Assembly (NCBI GenBank): GCA_041611095.1
Contig: JBFINP010000001.1
Coordinates: forward strand, 143,048 to 207,047
Length of the DNA: 64,000 nt
Direction: 5' to 3'
Origin: UBA6912 sp041611095
GTDB lineage: Bacteria > Actinomycetota > Acidimicrobiia > Spongiisociales > UBA5794
This document shows, one piece after another, positions 52,828 through 60,811 of this stretch. A model generated the notes under the pieces. It was given only the letters and a program-made list of their open reading frames with translations. It searched no databases and was not told where the DNA came from. The position numbers and the translations under genes were made by a program. How positions within the stretch are numbered: the stretch's first letter is position 1; every line of letters starts with the position of its first letter.

Positions 52828-53432
52828 CCATCACCGGCGTCGTCCTCGGCGCCGGATCGTCCACGAGGCTCGGGCGTGCCAAGCAGACCCTGCCTCTGGG
52901 CGACACAACTGTGCTGGGCAAGGCGCTCGCCGCCGCCGAGGCGTCGTCGCTCGACCGGGTAGTGCTGGTGCTGGGTGGCGCCGCCGACGAAGCACTGGCG
53001 GTGGTGACGCCGCAGCGAGCCGAGATCGCCTTCAACGAGAGCTACGGCGAGGGCTGTGCCTCGTCGCTGCTCGCGGGGCTGGACGCCGCCCCCGACGCCG
53101 ACGCCATCGTGATGCTCCTCGGTGACATGCCGCTGCTCCCCGTCGAGGTCATCGACACGGTGACCGCCGAGCTGCGCCGATCGAGGCCGTGGGGCGCCGT
53201 GACGGTGTACGACGCGGAGCGCCTGGGCCATCCGTTCGCCTTCTCGGCCGCCGCCTTCCCAACGCTCCGTTCGCTCCACGGCGACAAGGCGGTGTGGAAG
53301 CTCGTCGACGACGACCCCGAGGGCCGCATGCAGCGCATCTTCGTCGAGACCGCCCTTCCCGGCGACGTCGACACCTGGGACGACTACCTCGCGGTCTGCC
53401 GTGCCGCCGGCGTGCCCCCGGCGCGGTGCTGA
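52824..53432 (+). CDS. MobA-like molybdenum-cofactor nucleotidyltransferase (MocA/CoxI type)
   Basis: 202 residues. LGAGSSTRLGRAKQTLPL is the GxG/LG-x-RMG-x-K NTP-transferase opening, with Lys in the nucleotide loop; MLLGDMPLL holds the metal Asp, and RLGHPFAFSAAAF follows. Proteins of this kind add CMP or GMP to molybdopterin for CO and xanthine dehydrogenases. GTG at 52824 overlaps the ATPase stop (GTGA), tying it to the AAA+ gene. It lies tail-to-tail with the xdhC-coxL-S-M operon it probably serves. Confidence 0.85.
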   Translation: MTITGVVLGAGSSTRLGRAKQTLPLGDTTVLGKALAAAEASSLDRVVLVLGGAADEALAVVTPQRAEIAFNESYGEGCASSLLAGLDAAPDADAIVMLLGDMPLLPVEVIDTVTAELRRSRPWGAVTVYDAERLGHPFAFSAAAFPTLRSLHGDKAVWKLVDDDPEGRMQRIFVETALPGDVDTWDDYLAVCRAAGVPPARC

Positions 53433-53518
53433 AGTTCAGGCGAGCGAAGCGAGGCGCCCTCCTCAGTCCGCTCGAGCTGACGCCCGACCGGCCGGCGCCC
53501 CCGGAGGGCCGCTACTGA
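53426..53518 (+). CDS. Possible 30-residue peptide overlapping the MobA-like gene end
   Basis: GTG at 53426 overlaps the preceding stop (53430-53432) and opens a 30-residue frame ending RPAPPEGRY. The start is basic (LKFRRAKRG) and the overlap is similar to other couplings here. Could be real, or chance in GC-rich sequence. Confidence 0.25.
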   Translation: MLKFRRAKRGALLSPLELTPDRPAPPEGRY

Positions 53519-53532
53519 GAAGGCAACGCCGG

Positions 53533-54507
53533 TCAGTCGCCCGAAACCTGTTTCGAACGAAGCTGCTCCTCAAACGTCTTCTGGCAGCCTGGGCAACAGA
53601 AGAAGTGGGACTCGCCGCCGTGTTCCGTCACGAACCTGGCGCCGGCGATCTCCACCGTCATGCCACAGACCGGGTCGATCGCCTGGCGTTGGTCCGCCTT
53701 GGCCTCGTGGTGCGGGGCCCCGCCGAAGCCGCCGGTCGCCTTGATGGCGACGAGCTCGCCGAGCACCGCAACGGCGATCTCGCGGTGCTCGATCCGCCCC
53801 AGGTCGAGGCCCGCCGGCGTGTGGATCCGCCGCAGCGACTCGGCGGCATGACCACGATCGCGGAGATATCCCATCACGGTCTCGGCGCGGCGGGCCGAGG
53901 CGACGAGACCGATGTACGGAGCGGTCGTGGCCAGTGCCGCCTCGAGGGCGGGTTCGTCGAACTCGCCTTGGGTGGCGACGACAACGGCCGTCGTGTCGGT
54001 CACCCCAAGCTCATCGATCGCGGCGACCGACGGAACGACGGTCACGTCTTCGCCGAAGCTCCGGCCGCCCTCGTCGACCACCGAAGTCCGCCAGTCCATG
54101 CCCACCAGCAGCCGGCACAACGTGCGCACCATCGGCGAGCCGCCGATGACGATCACGTGGGGACGGGGCAGCACCGGTTCCATGAACACCTCCATCGCTC
54201 CCTCGCTCGAGCACGAGATCGGGACGGTCAGCACCCCATCTCGCGCGCTGCCGTCGAGCTCCTCCGCCGGGCCGAGGTACATGAGCCGTGATTCGCCGTC
54301 GTTGAGCACCCGGCGGGCCTCCCGGAGCACGGCTGGGGCGGCGCAAGCGCCGCCGATCCAGCCGTGGACGGTCTGATCCCCCTCGATGATCGCCGTCGCC
54401 CCCTGCTTGCCCGAAGACGGTCCCCGTGCCCACACCACGGTGGCGATGACGAACGGCCGGTGCCGCCGGTGCAGCTCGGCCGCCAGATCGAGCAGCTCGC
54501 GGTTCAT
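53533..54507 (-). CDS. XdhC/CoxF family maturation protein with C-terminal YHS domain
   Basis: 324 residues. N-terminal XdhC_CoxI domain (FVIATVVWARGPSSGKQGA, GWIGGACAAPAV), Rossmann XdhC_C domain (VIVIGGSPMVRTLCRLL, then GLVASARRAETVMGYL) and, from about residue 280, a YHS metal-binding domain (IDPVCGMTVEIAGARF, SHFFCCPGCQKTFEE). XdhC proteins carry and sulfurate the molybdenum cofactor. A YHS fusion is unusual; YHS domains bind metals such as copper, which form I CO dehydrogenase needs (inference). It follows coxL by 16 bp in the same direction. Confidence 0.87.
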   Translation of the reverse strand: MNRELLDLAAELHRRHRPFVIATVVWARGPSSGKQGATAIIEGDQTVHGWIGGACAAPAVLREARRVLNDGESRLMYLGPAEELDGSARDGVLTVPISCSSEGAMEVFMEPVLPRPHVIVIGGSPMVRTLCRLLVGMDWRTSVVDEGGRSFGEDVTVVPSVAAIDELGVTDTTAVVVATQGEFDEPALEAALATTAPYIGLVASARRAETVMGYLRDRGHAAESLRRIHTPAGLDLGRIEHREIAVAVLGELVAIKATGGFGGAPHHEAKADQRQAIDPVCGMTVEIAGARFVTEHGGESHFFCCPGCQKTFEEQLRSKQVSGD

Positions 54508-54523
54508 CTCATCCTCGCCCCCG

Positions 54524-56890
54524 TCACTTGTGCTCTTGGAGGGCAGCCCACACCCGATCGGGGAACACCGGCATGTCGATGTTGCGCACCCCGAGGTGCT
54601 GGAGCGCATCGATGACGGCGTTGACGAAGGCCGCAGGTGAGCCGACCGTAGCCGACTCGCCGACACCCTTGGCCCCGATCGGGTGGTGCGGTGACGGCGT
54701 GATGGTCTCGCCCAGCTCGAACCGGGGGGTCTCCCATGCGGTCGGGATCAGGTAGTCCATGAAGTTCGAGCCGATGCAGTTGCCGGCATCGTCGAAGGTG
54801 ATGAACTGCATGTTTGCCATGGCGAATCCCTCGGTGAGGCCGCCGGCGATCTGCCCGTCCACGATCATCGGGTTGATGCGGACGCCGCAGTCGTCGACAG
54901 CGACCATCTTCCGCACCTTCCACTGCCCGGTGCCGGAGTCGACGTCCACGACGACGATGTAGCTGCCGAACGGGTACGTCATGTTCGGCGGGTCGTAGTA
55001 ATGAACGCCCTCGAGACCGGCCTCCATGCCCTCCGGGTGATTGGTGTAGGCGGCAAAGGCGACATCTTGGATCGTCACCGACGAGTCGGGGGCGCCGCGC
55101 ACGTAGAACTTGCCCGGCTCCCACTCGAGGTCCTCCTCGGCGGCCTCCATCAGGTGGGCGGCGATCTTCTTGGCCTTGTCCCGCAGCTTGCGGGCGATCA
55201 TCGACGTGGCCGCCCCTGCCACCGGGGTCGACCTCGAGGCGTAGGTGCCGAGCCCGTAGGGTGTGTTGTCCGTGTCGCCGTGTACGACCTTTATGTCCGT
55301 CGCCGGGATCCCGAGCTCCTCGGCCACGATCTGGGCGAACGTGGTCTCGTGGCCCTGGCCCTGGGTCTTGACGCCGAGCTTCAGGATCGCCTTGCCGGTG
55401 GGGTGCACCCGCAGCTCCGCGGAGTCGAACATCTTCAGCCCAAGGATGTCGAAGTCCTTCGAGTTCCCGGCGCCGACCACCTCGGTGAACGAGGCGATGC
55501 CGATGCCCATCAACTCGCCCCTGGCGCGCTTGTCGGCCTGCTCCCGGCGGAGCTCCTCGTAGCCGACCATCTCCATGGCCTTCTCGAGCGCCGCCGGGTA
55601 GTCGCCGGAGTCGTACACGAAGCCGGTAGGCGAGTGGTACGGGAACTGCTCGGGCTGGATGAAGTTCTTCATCCGCAACTCGGCCGGGTCGATGCCCAGC
55701 TCGTAGGCGGCGTTCTGCACGAGCCGTTCGATGAGGTACGACGCCTCGGTCACCCGGAACGAGCAGCGATACGCCACTCCCCCGGGCGCCTTGTTCGTGT
55801 AGACGCCACGGGTGGTGACGTACGCCGCCGGGTAGTCGTACGAGCCGGTGACGATGTGGAACAGCCCCGCCCTGAACTTGGTCGGCTGCGCATCGGCGTA
55901 GAACGCCCCCTGGTCCGACAGCATGTCGACCTTGAGCCCGAGGATCTTCCCGTCGTTGGTGACGGCCAGCTCACCTCGCATGTAGTAGTCGCGGGCGAAC
56001 CCCGTCGAGATGAGGTTCTCGGTGCGGGTCTCCACCCATTTCACCGGCTTGCCGATGACGAGCGACGCTGCGGTGGCGACCACGTAGCCCGGGTACACCG
56101 GCACCTTGTTGCCGAAGCCCCCGCCGATGTCCGGCGAAATGATCCGGATGTTCTGCTCGGGCAAACCTGCGACCAGTGCGAACACGGTGCGATGGGCGTG
56201 CGGTGCTTGCGACGTCATGTAGATCGTCGCCTGCCCGGTCGCCGGATTCACGTCGGCAACCACACCGCACGTCTCCAGCGGCGACGGGTGCGACCGCGGG
56301 TAGTGCGTGTCGAGGGTGACGATGCGATCCGCCTTGGCGAACGCTTCGTCCGCCGCCGCCTCGTCGCCGGACGTCCACTCGTAGGCGATGTTGTCGGCCT
56401 TGCCCTCCAAGTCGGTGCGGATCACCGGCGCCGATGCGTCCATACCTTGCATCGGGGTCACCACCGCATCGAGTGGGTCGTAGTCGACCATCACGAGATC
56501 GGCGGCGTCCCGAGCGACGTACGGATCGGTGGCGATGACGGCCGCCACCTCCTGGCCCTGGAAGCGAACCTTGTCCGTCGCCAGCACCGCCTGGGTGTCG
56601 CCCGACAGCGTCGGCATCCACGCCAGGTTGTAGCCGGCTAGCAGCTCACCCGTCACGACGGCGACAACGCCGTCCACGGCCTCGGCTGCGGAGGTATCGA
56701 TGCTGTTGATGGTGGCGTGGGCGAGCGGGCTGCGCACGATCGCCATGTGCAGCATCCCCGGCAGGACGATGTCGTCCACGTAGTTCCCCGCCCCCTGGAT
56801 GAAGCGGTCGTCCTCAATTCGGCGCACGTTGTGGCCGATGCCCCCGACCTCCGGAGAGGTGATCGGATGGTGGTGGTCGGTGGTCGTCAT
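54524..56890 (-). CDS. coxL: Aerobic CO dehydrogenase large subunit, form I
   Basis: 788 residues, molybdenum-hydroxylase large subunit. It carries the form I active-site motif AYRCSFR at residues 373-379, with C376 as the ligand of the Mo-Cu cluster; form II and xanthine dehydrogenases have AYRGAGR here. Other cofactor blocks: GGGFGNKVPVYPG, GQGHETTFAQIVAEELG and GAKGVGESATVGSP with the active-site Glu. It oxidises CO to CO2 and passes electrons to the iron-sulfur and flavin subunits. The ATG at 56890 overlaps the coxS stop (ATGA). Gene order M-S-L is that of form I operons. Confidence 0.95.
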   Translation of the reverse strand: MTTTDHHHPITSPEVGGIGHNVRRIEDDRFIQGAGNYVDDIVLPGMLHMAIVRSPLAHATINSIDTSAAEAVDGVVAVVTGELLAGYNLAWMPTLSGDTQAVLATDKVRFQGQEVAAVIATDPYVARDAADLVMVDYDPLDAVVTPMQGMDASAPVIRTDLEGKADNIAYEWTSGDEAAADEAFAKADRIVTLDTHYPRSHPSPLETCGVVADVNPATGQATIYMTSQAPHAHRTVFALVAGLPEQNIRIISPDIGGGFGNKVPVYPGYVVATAASLVIGKPVKWVETRTENLISTGFARDYYMRGELAVTNDGKILGLKVDMLSDQGAFYADAQPTKFRAGLFHIVTGSYDYPAAYVTTRGVYTNKAPGGVAYRCSFRVTEASYLIERLVQNAAYELGIDPAELRMKNFIQPEQFPYHSPTGFVYDSGDYPAALEKAMEMVGYEELRREQADKRARGELMGIGIASFTEVVGAGNSKDFDILGLKMFDSAELRVHPTGKAILKLGVKTQGQGHETTFAQIVAEELGIPATDIKVVHGDTDNTPYGLGTYASRSTPVAGAATSMIARKLRDKAKKIAAHLMEAAEEDLEWEPGKFYVRGAPDSSVTIQDVAFAAYTNHPEGMEAGLEGVHYYDPPNMTYPFGSYIVVVDVDSGTGQWKVRKMVAVDDCGVRINPMIVDGQIAGGLTEGFAMANMQFITFDDAGNCIGSNFMDYLIPTAWETPRFELGETITPSPHHPIGAKGVGESATVGSPAAFVNAVIDALQHLGVRNIDMPVFPDRVWAALQEHK

Positions 56891-57360
56891 GCCGCTCCCT
56901 CCCCGGCGCCGGCTCCAGCCGCCTGTATCGCCGTCACGATGTTCAAATACCCGGTGCACCGGCACAGATTCCCCGAGATCGCCCACCGGACTTCGTCATC
57001 GCTGGGGTCGGGGTTGTCTTCCAGTAGAGCTTTGCCCACCAGCATCATGCCGGAGGTACAGAAGCCGCACTGGAGGCCGTGGTGCTCCTTGAAAGCCGCT
57101 TGGATCGGGTGGAGCTGGCCGTTCTGCTTGAGGCCTTCGACGGTGGTGATCTCGCGGCCGTCGGCCTGGACCCCGAAGACCGTGCACGACTTCACCGGCG
57201 TGCCGTCGAGCAGCACGGTGCACGCTCCGCAGCTCGTCGTGTCACACCCGATGTGTGTGCCGGTCAGGCCGAGCGCCGTGCGCAGCAGGTCGACCAGCAG
57301 CATGCGGGGCTCGATGTCGAGGGAGTGAGCGCTCCCGTTCACGGTGGTATTGATGTTCAT
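56887..57360 (-). CDS. coxS: Aerobic CO dehydrogenase small (2Fe-2S) subunit
   Basis: 157 residues. N-terminal plant-type [2Fe-2S] cysteines in GCDTTSCGACTVLLDG and a following Cys (VKSCTVFG); C-terminal cluster in LQCGFCTSGMMLVG and ISGNLCRCTGYLNIV. ATG at 57360 has a GGAGGGG site 4 nt upstream. It carries electrons from the molybdenum site of CoxL to the FAD of CoxM. Overlaps coxL by 4 bp. Confidence 0.95.
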   Translation of the reverse strand: MNINTTVNGSAHSLDIEPRMLLVDLLRTALGLTGTHIGCDTTSCGACTVLLDGTPVKSCTVFGVQADGREITTVEGLKQNGQLHPIQAAFKEHHGLQCGFCTSGMMLVGKALLEDNPDPSDDEVRWAISGNLCRCTGYLNIVTAIQAAGAGAGEGAA

Positions 57361-57373
57361 CCGTCCCCTCCTC

Positions 57374-58294
57374 TCATCCCGCCTGGGCGATGGCCAGCGA
57401 CTTGGCGAGTCCGCGCTCGGTGAAGACCCGAACCACGTCCCGTTTGTACTCCGCCGAGCCTCGGACGTCCGACGTCGGGTCACAGCTCCGCGTGGCGATC
57501 TGCGCCGCCTCGGCGAAGAGCTCCTCGCTCGGCTCCTGGCCGTACAGCAGCGACTCTGCCTCGTGGACCTTCAGGTTGAAGGCGTACACCGACGTCAGGG
57601 CGATGCCGGCGTTCGAGATGCGGCCCGAGTCGTCCAGCTCGAGGCTCGTCGCCACGCCGACCGTTGCGTAGTCACCGATCTTCCGTTCGAGCTTCTGGTA
57701 GTCGCCTCCCGCTCGGGGGCCGTGCTTCGGCACGCGCAGCTCGATGACCATCTCCTCGGGCCGAAGCGACGTGGTGAACATGTCGACGAGGAACTCCTGG
57801 ATCGGGACGACCCGCTCCCCTCCGGCCGCCACGGTCCCTTCGGCCCCCGGGTGGAAATGCGCCTCGTGCGGCTTCGAGGTGACGACCACCTCGGCATTGG
57901 ACGCCAGCATGACGGAGGCCCAGTCGCCCTCGGGATCGTGGTGGGCGATCGAGCCGCACACGGTGCCGAGGTTGCGGACGATCGGATCGGCGATCCAAGG
58001 CGCCGCCGCCGCCATCGTGTGGTTGTGCGCCGACACGAGCTCGGAGCGCACGATGTCGTTGTGCCGGACGAGGGCACCGATCCTCAGGTTTCCGTTCGTC
58101 TCATCGATGTAGTCCAGACCGGGGAGCCGGTTGATATCGACGAGGGTCTCGGGGCTGGCGAAGCGCAGCTTCATCATTGGGATGAGCGACTGCCCCCCGG
58201 CGAGGATCTTCACCTCGCTGCCCCGTTCGGCGAGGACGTCGAGCACCTCCTCCCGGTTGGTCGGAGCGACGTAGTCGAACGCTCTCGGATACAT
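57374..58294 (-). CDS. coxM: Aerobic CO dehydrogenase medium (FAD) subunit
   Basis: 306 residues, FAD_binding_5 plus CO_deh_flav_C. FAD contacts are visible as ILAGGQSLIP (the AGGQS motif) and VRNLGTVCGSIAHHDPEGDW, where the second motif usually reads TIGG and here is TVCG. The protein passes electrons to the respiratory chain. ATG at 58294 has GGAGG 5 nt upstream; a GTG four codons earlier is unlikely because the ribosome site would lie inside it. First gene of the M-S-L operon, divergent from the VWA gene. Confidence 0.93.
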   Translation of the reverse strand: MYPRAFDYVAPTNREEVLDVLAERGSEVKILAGGQSLIPMMKLRFASPETLVDINRLPGLDYIDETNGNLRIGALVRHNDIVRSELVSAHNHTMAAAAPWIADPIVRNLGTVCGSIAHHDPEGDWASVMLASNAEVVVTSKPHEAHFHPGAEGTVAAGGERVVPIQEFLVDMFTTSLRPEEMVIELRVPKHGPRAGGDYQKLERKIGDYATVGVATSLELDDSGRISNAGIALTSVYAFNLKVHEAESLLYGQEPSEELFAEAAQIATRSCDPTSDVRGSAEYKRDVVRVFTERGLAKSLAIAQAG

Positions 58295-58386
58295 AGGTAC
58301 CTCCACGGCCTAGTCCCGGACCCAGGGTATTCGTCCGGACATACTCGTTGCATCTGGAAACCGGGATCTTGCCTCTGCGAGCCGCC

Positions 58387-58434
58387 TACGCTGAGACGAT
58401 GACGCCGGTACGAGAGGCGGGAGGCGACGGATGA
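58387..58434 (+). CDS. Leaderless 11-codon upstream ORF coupled to the VWA gene
   Basis: TACGCT (58387-58392), 6 nt, then ATG at 58399 opens MTPVREAGGDG and stops at 58432-58434. That stop overlaps the VWA ATG by 4 bp (ATGA). The ribosome site GGGAGG for the VWA gene lies inside the small ORF. The feature range includes the -10 box; the reading frame itself is 58399-58434. It may couple or regulate VWA translation. Confidence 0.4.
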   Translation, partial: YAETMTPVREAGGDG

Positions 58435-60374
58435 CGATCCATCGCTACTCGCGCTGGGACGGCACACAGGATCCCCTGGCGGACCTCTCGTCGGCCGAGC
58501 GCCTCGCCGACGCCTACGCCGACCGGCTCCTGGACGGCATGAGCGCCGAGCGCGCCATGAGGAGGCTGCTCGAAGACGGCATGCCTGGCCGCTTCGGAGG
58601 ACTCCAGAACCTTCGCAACCGCCTCCGCGAGCTCCAGGAGCAACGCCGCCGGCAAAGCCGCCTGGGCGATGCGCTCGAGCAGGTCCGTGAGGCGCTCGAC
58701 GACATCGTCGCCACCGAGCGCACCGAGCTCGCCGGCGCCGGCGACGAGGACGCCCGATTTCAGGAGGCCATGCTCGAGAACCTGCCGTCGGACACCGCGG
58801 GGAGGATCAAGGAGCTTCAGTCGTATTCGTTCCGCTCGACGGAGGCGGCAACGGCGTTCGACGAGCTGATGGAGCAGCTACGCCGCCAGATGCTCGATGC
58901 CTACCTCGGCCAGATCGCCGAGGGCATGCGCAACCTCACCGACGACGACATGGCGGCGCTGCGCGACATGCTCGCCGACCTCAACCGGATGCTGGAACAG
59001 CGCGAGGCCGGGCTCGAACCGAGCCAGGAGGAGTTCGACGAGTTCATGGCCAGGCATGGCCGGTTTTTCCCCGAGAACCCCCGCAACCTCGACGAGCTGC
59101 TGGAGGTGCTGGCGCGGCGGGCGGCGGCGATGAGCCGGTTCATGGCGTCGCTGTCGCCGGAGCAGCGAGCGGATCTGCAGGCGCTCGCCGAGGAGCTCAT
59201 GGGCGACATGGGGCTGGCGTTCGAGGTGAGCCGGCTGAACGCCAACCTGCGCCAGGCGATGCCGGGCATGGGATGGGACCGAGGCGTGTCCCTCGAGGGC
59301 GACCGGTCGCTGGGGATGGGCGAGGCGCTGGCCGAGATCGAATCGCTCTCCGACTTCGAGGCGCTCGAGGCCTGCATGCGCCAGGACTACCCGGGGGCAT
59401 CGCTCGACGACATCGACCCCGACGAAGTGGCGCGCCTGATGGGCGGCGACGCTGCCCGAGACGTCGAAGCCCTGAAGGAGATCGAGCGCCTCCTCCAGGA
59501 ATCGGGGATGATCGCCAGGGAAGGGGGCCGGCTCCAGCTCACGCCACGGGGCATCCGCAAGCTGGGCGAGCGAGCCCTGGTCACCGTGTTCGAACGTCTC
59601 GAGCTCGACCGCGATGGGAGTCACGAGGTTCACGACGCCGGCGGGTTCGGCGAGCCGACGGGCCAGAGCCGCCAGTGGCGGTTCGGCGACCCCTTCCGCA
59701 TCGACCTCCAAGGCACGGTCACCAACGCCGTGCTTCGCGAAGGACCGACGAGCGGCCCGCTACAACTCGCACCCGACGACTTCATGCTCGCCGAGGCCGA
59801 GGCCCGCACCTCGACGGCAACGGTGCTGCTCCTCGACATGAGCCGCTCGATGCCGATGCGGGGCCACTGGGAGCACGCCCGCCGGATGACCTTTGCGCTC
59901 CACACGCTCATCAGCAGCCGGTACGCCGAGGACCGGCTACACATCGTCGGCTTCTCCGACTACGCCCGGGTGCTGCGCCCCACCGATCTCGCCGCCGTCG
60001 ACTGGGAGCCGGTGTACGGAACGAACTACGAGCATGCGTTCCTGCTCGCCGGTCGCCTGTTGGCGAAGGAGCCGGCCGGCGCTCGGCAGGTGATCCTCGT
60101 CACCGACGGTGAGCCCACCGCCCACCTCGTCGGCGATCAAGTGTTCTTCAATTGGCCCCCGGTCCGCGAGACAATCGATCGGACCATGCGCGAGGCGCGG
60201 CGGCTGGCCCGTGGCGGCGTCACGATGAACATCTTCATGCTCGAGGACGATCCGAGCCTCGTGCACTTCATCGACCGCCTCGCCAAGCTCGTCCGCGGCC
60301 GAGTGTTCTCGGTCCCCGACGACGACCTCGGGACGTTCATCGTCCGCGACTACGTCAGGGCGAAGGGGGGCTAG
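58431..60374 (+). CDS. VWA-domain protein (Rv0959/CoxE-like), likely partner of the AAA+ ATPase
   Basis: 647 residues. The N-terminal 460 residues are helical and Gln/Glu/Arg-rich (FGGLQNLRNRLRELQEQRRR). The C-terminal VWA domain has the MIDAS motif D469-x-S-x-S (LLLDMSRSMPMRG), a Thr in the GTNY segment, and D559 in LVTDGEPT. It resembles mycobacterial Rv0959 and the CoxE/chelatase-D class that binds an AAA+ ring. The likely partner is the ATPase gene at 51406. ATG at 58431 has GGGAGG 6 nt upstream. Here it reads away from the CO dehydrogenase operon. Confidence 0.85.
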   Translation: MTIHRYSRWDGTQDPLADLSSAERLADAYADRLLDGMSAERAMRRLLEDGMPGRFGGLQNLRNRLRELQEQRRRQSRLGDALEQVREALDDIVATERTELAGAGDEDARFQEAMLENLPSDTAGRIKELQSYSFRSTEAATAFDELMEQLRRQMLDAYLGQIAEGMRNLTDDDMAALRDMLADLNRMLEQREAGLEPSQEEFDEFMARHGRFFPENPRNLDELLEVLARRAAAMSRFMASLSPEQRADLQALAEELMGDMGLAFEVSRLNANLRQAMPGMGWDRGVSLEGDRSLGMGEALAEIESLSDFEALEACMRQDYPGASLDDIDPDEVARLMGGDAARDVEALKEIERLLQESGMIAREGGRLQLTPRGIRKLGERALVTVFERLELDRDGSHEVHDAGGFGEPTGQSRQWRFGDPFRIDLQGTVTNAVLREGPTSGPLQLAPDDFMLAEAEARTSTATVLLLDMSRSMPMRGHWEHARRMTFALHTLISSRYAEDRLHIVGFSDYARVLRPTDLAAVDWEPVYGTNYEHAFLLAGRLLAKEPAGARQVILVTDGEPTAHLVGDQVFFNWPPVRETIDRTMREARRLARGGVTMNIFMLEDDPSLVHFIDRLAKLVRGRVFSVPDDDLGTFIVRDYVRAKGG

Positions 60375-60376
60375 GT

Positions 60377-60426
60377 GCGACGAGTGTGCTCACGCGCACC
60401 AACGACCGCGTGAGCACACTCGTCGC
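60377..60426. terminator. Perfect 20-bp inverted repeat between convergent genes
   Basis: GCGACGAGTGTGCTCACGCG (60377-60396) and its exact inverse (60407-60426) flank a 10-nt loop. It starts 3 bp past the VWA stop and its right end touches the stop codon of the convergent gene. Probable bidirectional terminator. Diverged relatives lie at 7701-7750 and 62380-62430. Confidence 0.7.
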
Positions 60427-60737
60427 TACTCCTGGGCGGCGTGGTACATCGCTTCGCCGGTGGCGGCGTCGAGCCACACCTCCGACTCGGTCTGGCGGGC
60501 GAGATCGGCGAGCCCGAAGCTGGCACGGGCAAATCGAGGCGATGCCAAGCGGTTGAGCACGTCGGCCGTTGCCACATGGGCGAGGACCGACAGCTGGTCG
60601 ACGCCCGACCAGTAGAACCTGGCCTCGCCGACGCCCTCTTCTGCTCGCATCGCCCGGCAGTACTCGAGCGCCGCCAGCGCCAGTTTGTTGCGATCGGCCT
60701 CGTCGCGCCGTTCCCAACGGCTGAATCCGATGTCCAT
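60426..60737 (-). CDS. Hypothetical protein, about 100 residues
   Basis: 103 residues, mostly helical, with WERRDEADRNKLALAALEYC near the start and ARFYWSGVDQLSVLAHVATA in the middle. No recognised domain. ATG at 60737 has a GGAGGG site 6 nt upstream, so it is very likely a real gene. Its stop codon is part of the 60377-60426 inverted repeat. Confidence 0.6.
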   Translation of the reverse strand: MDIGFSRWERRDEADRNKLALAALEYCRAMRAEEGVGEARFYWSGVDQLSVLAHVATADVLNRLASPRFARASFGLADLARQTESEVWLDAATGEAMYHAAQE

Positions 60738-60811
60738 CGTGCGCCCTCCGCATCTCCCCTCCACCGAGGGTACGCCCGGGATCGACCCATCGGCGGTCGA
60801 CGTGACCGCAG

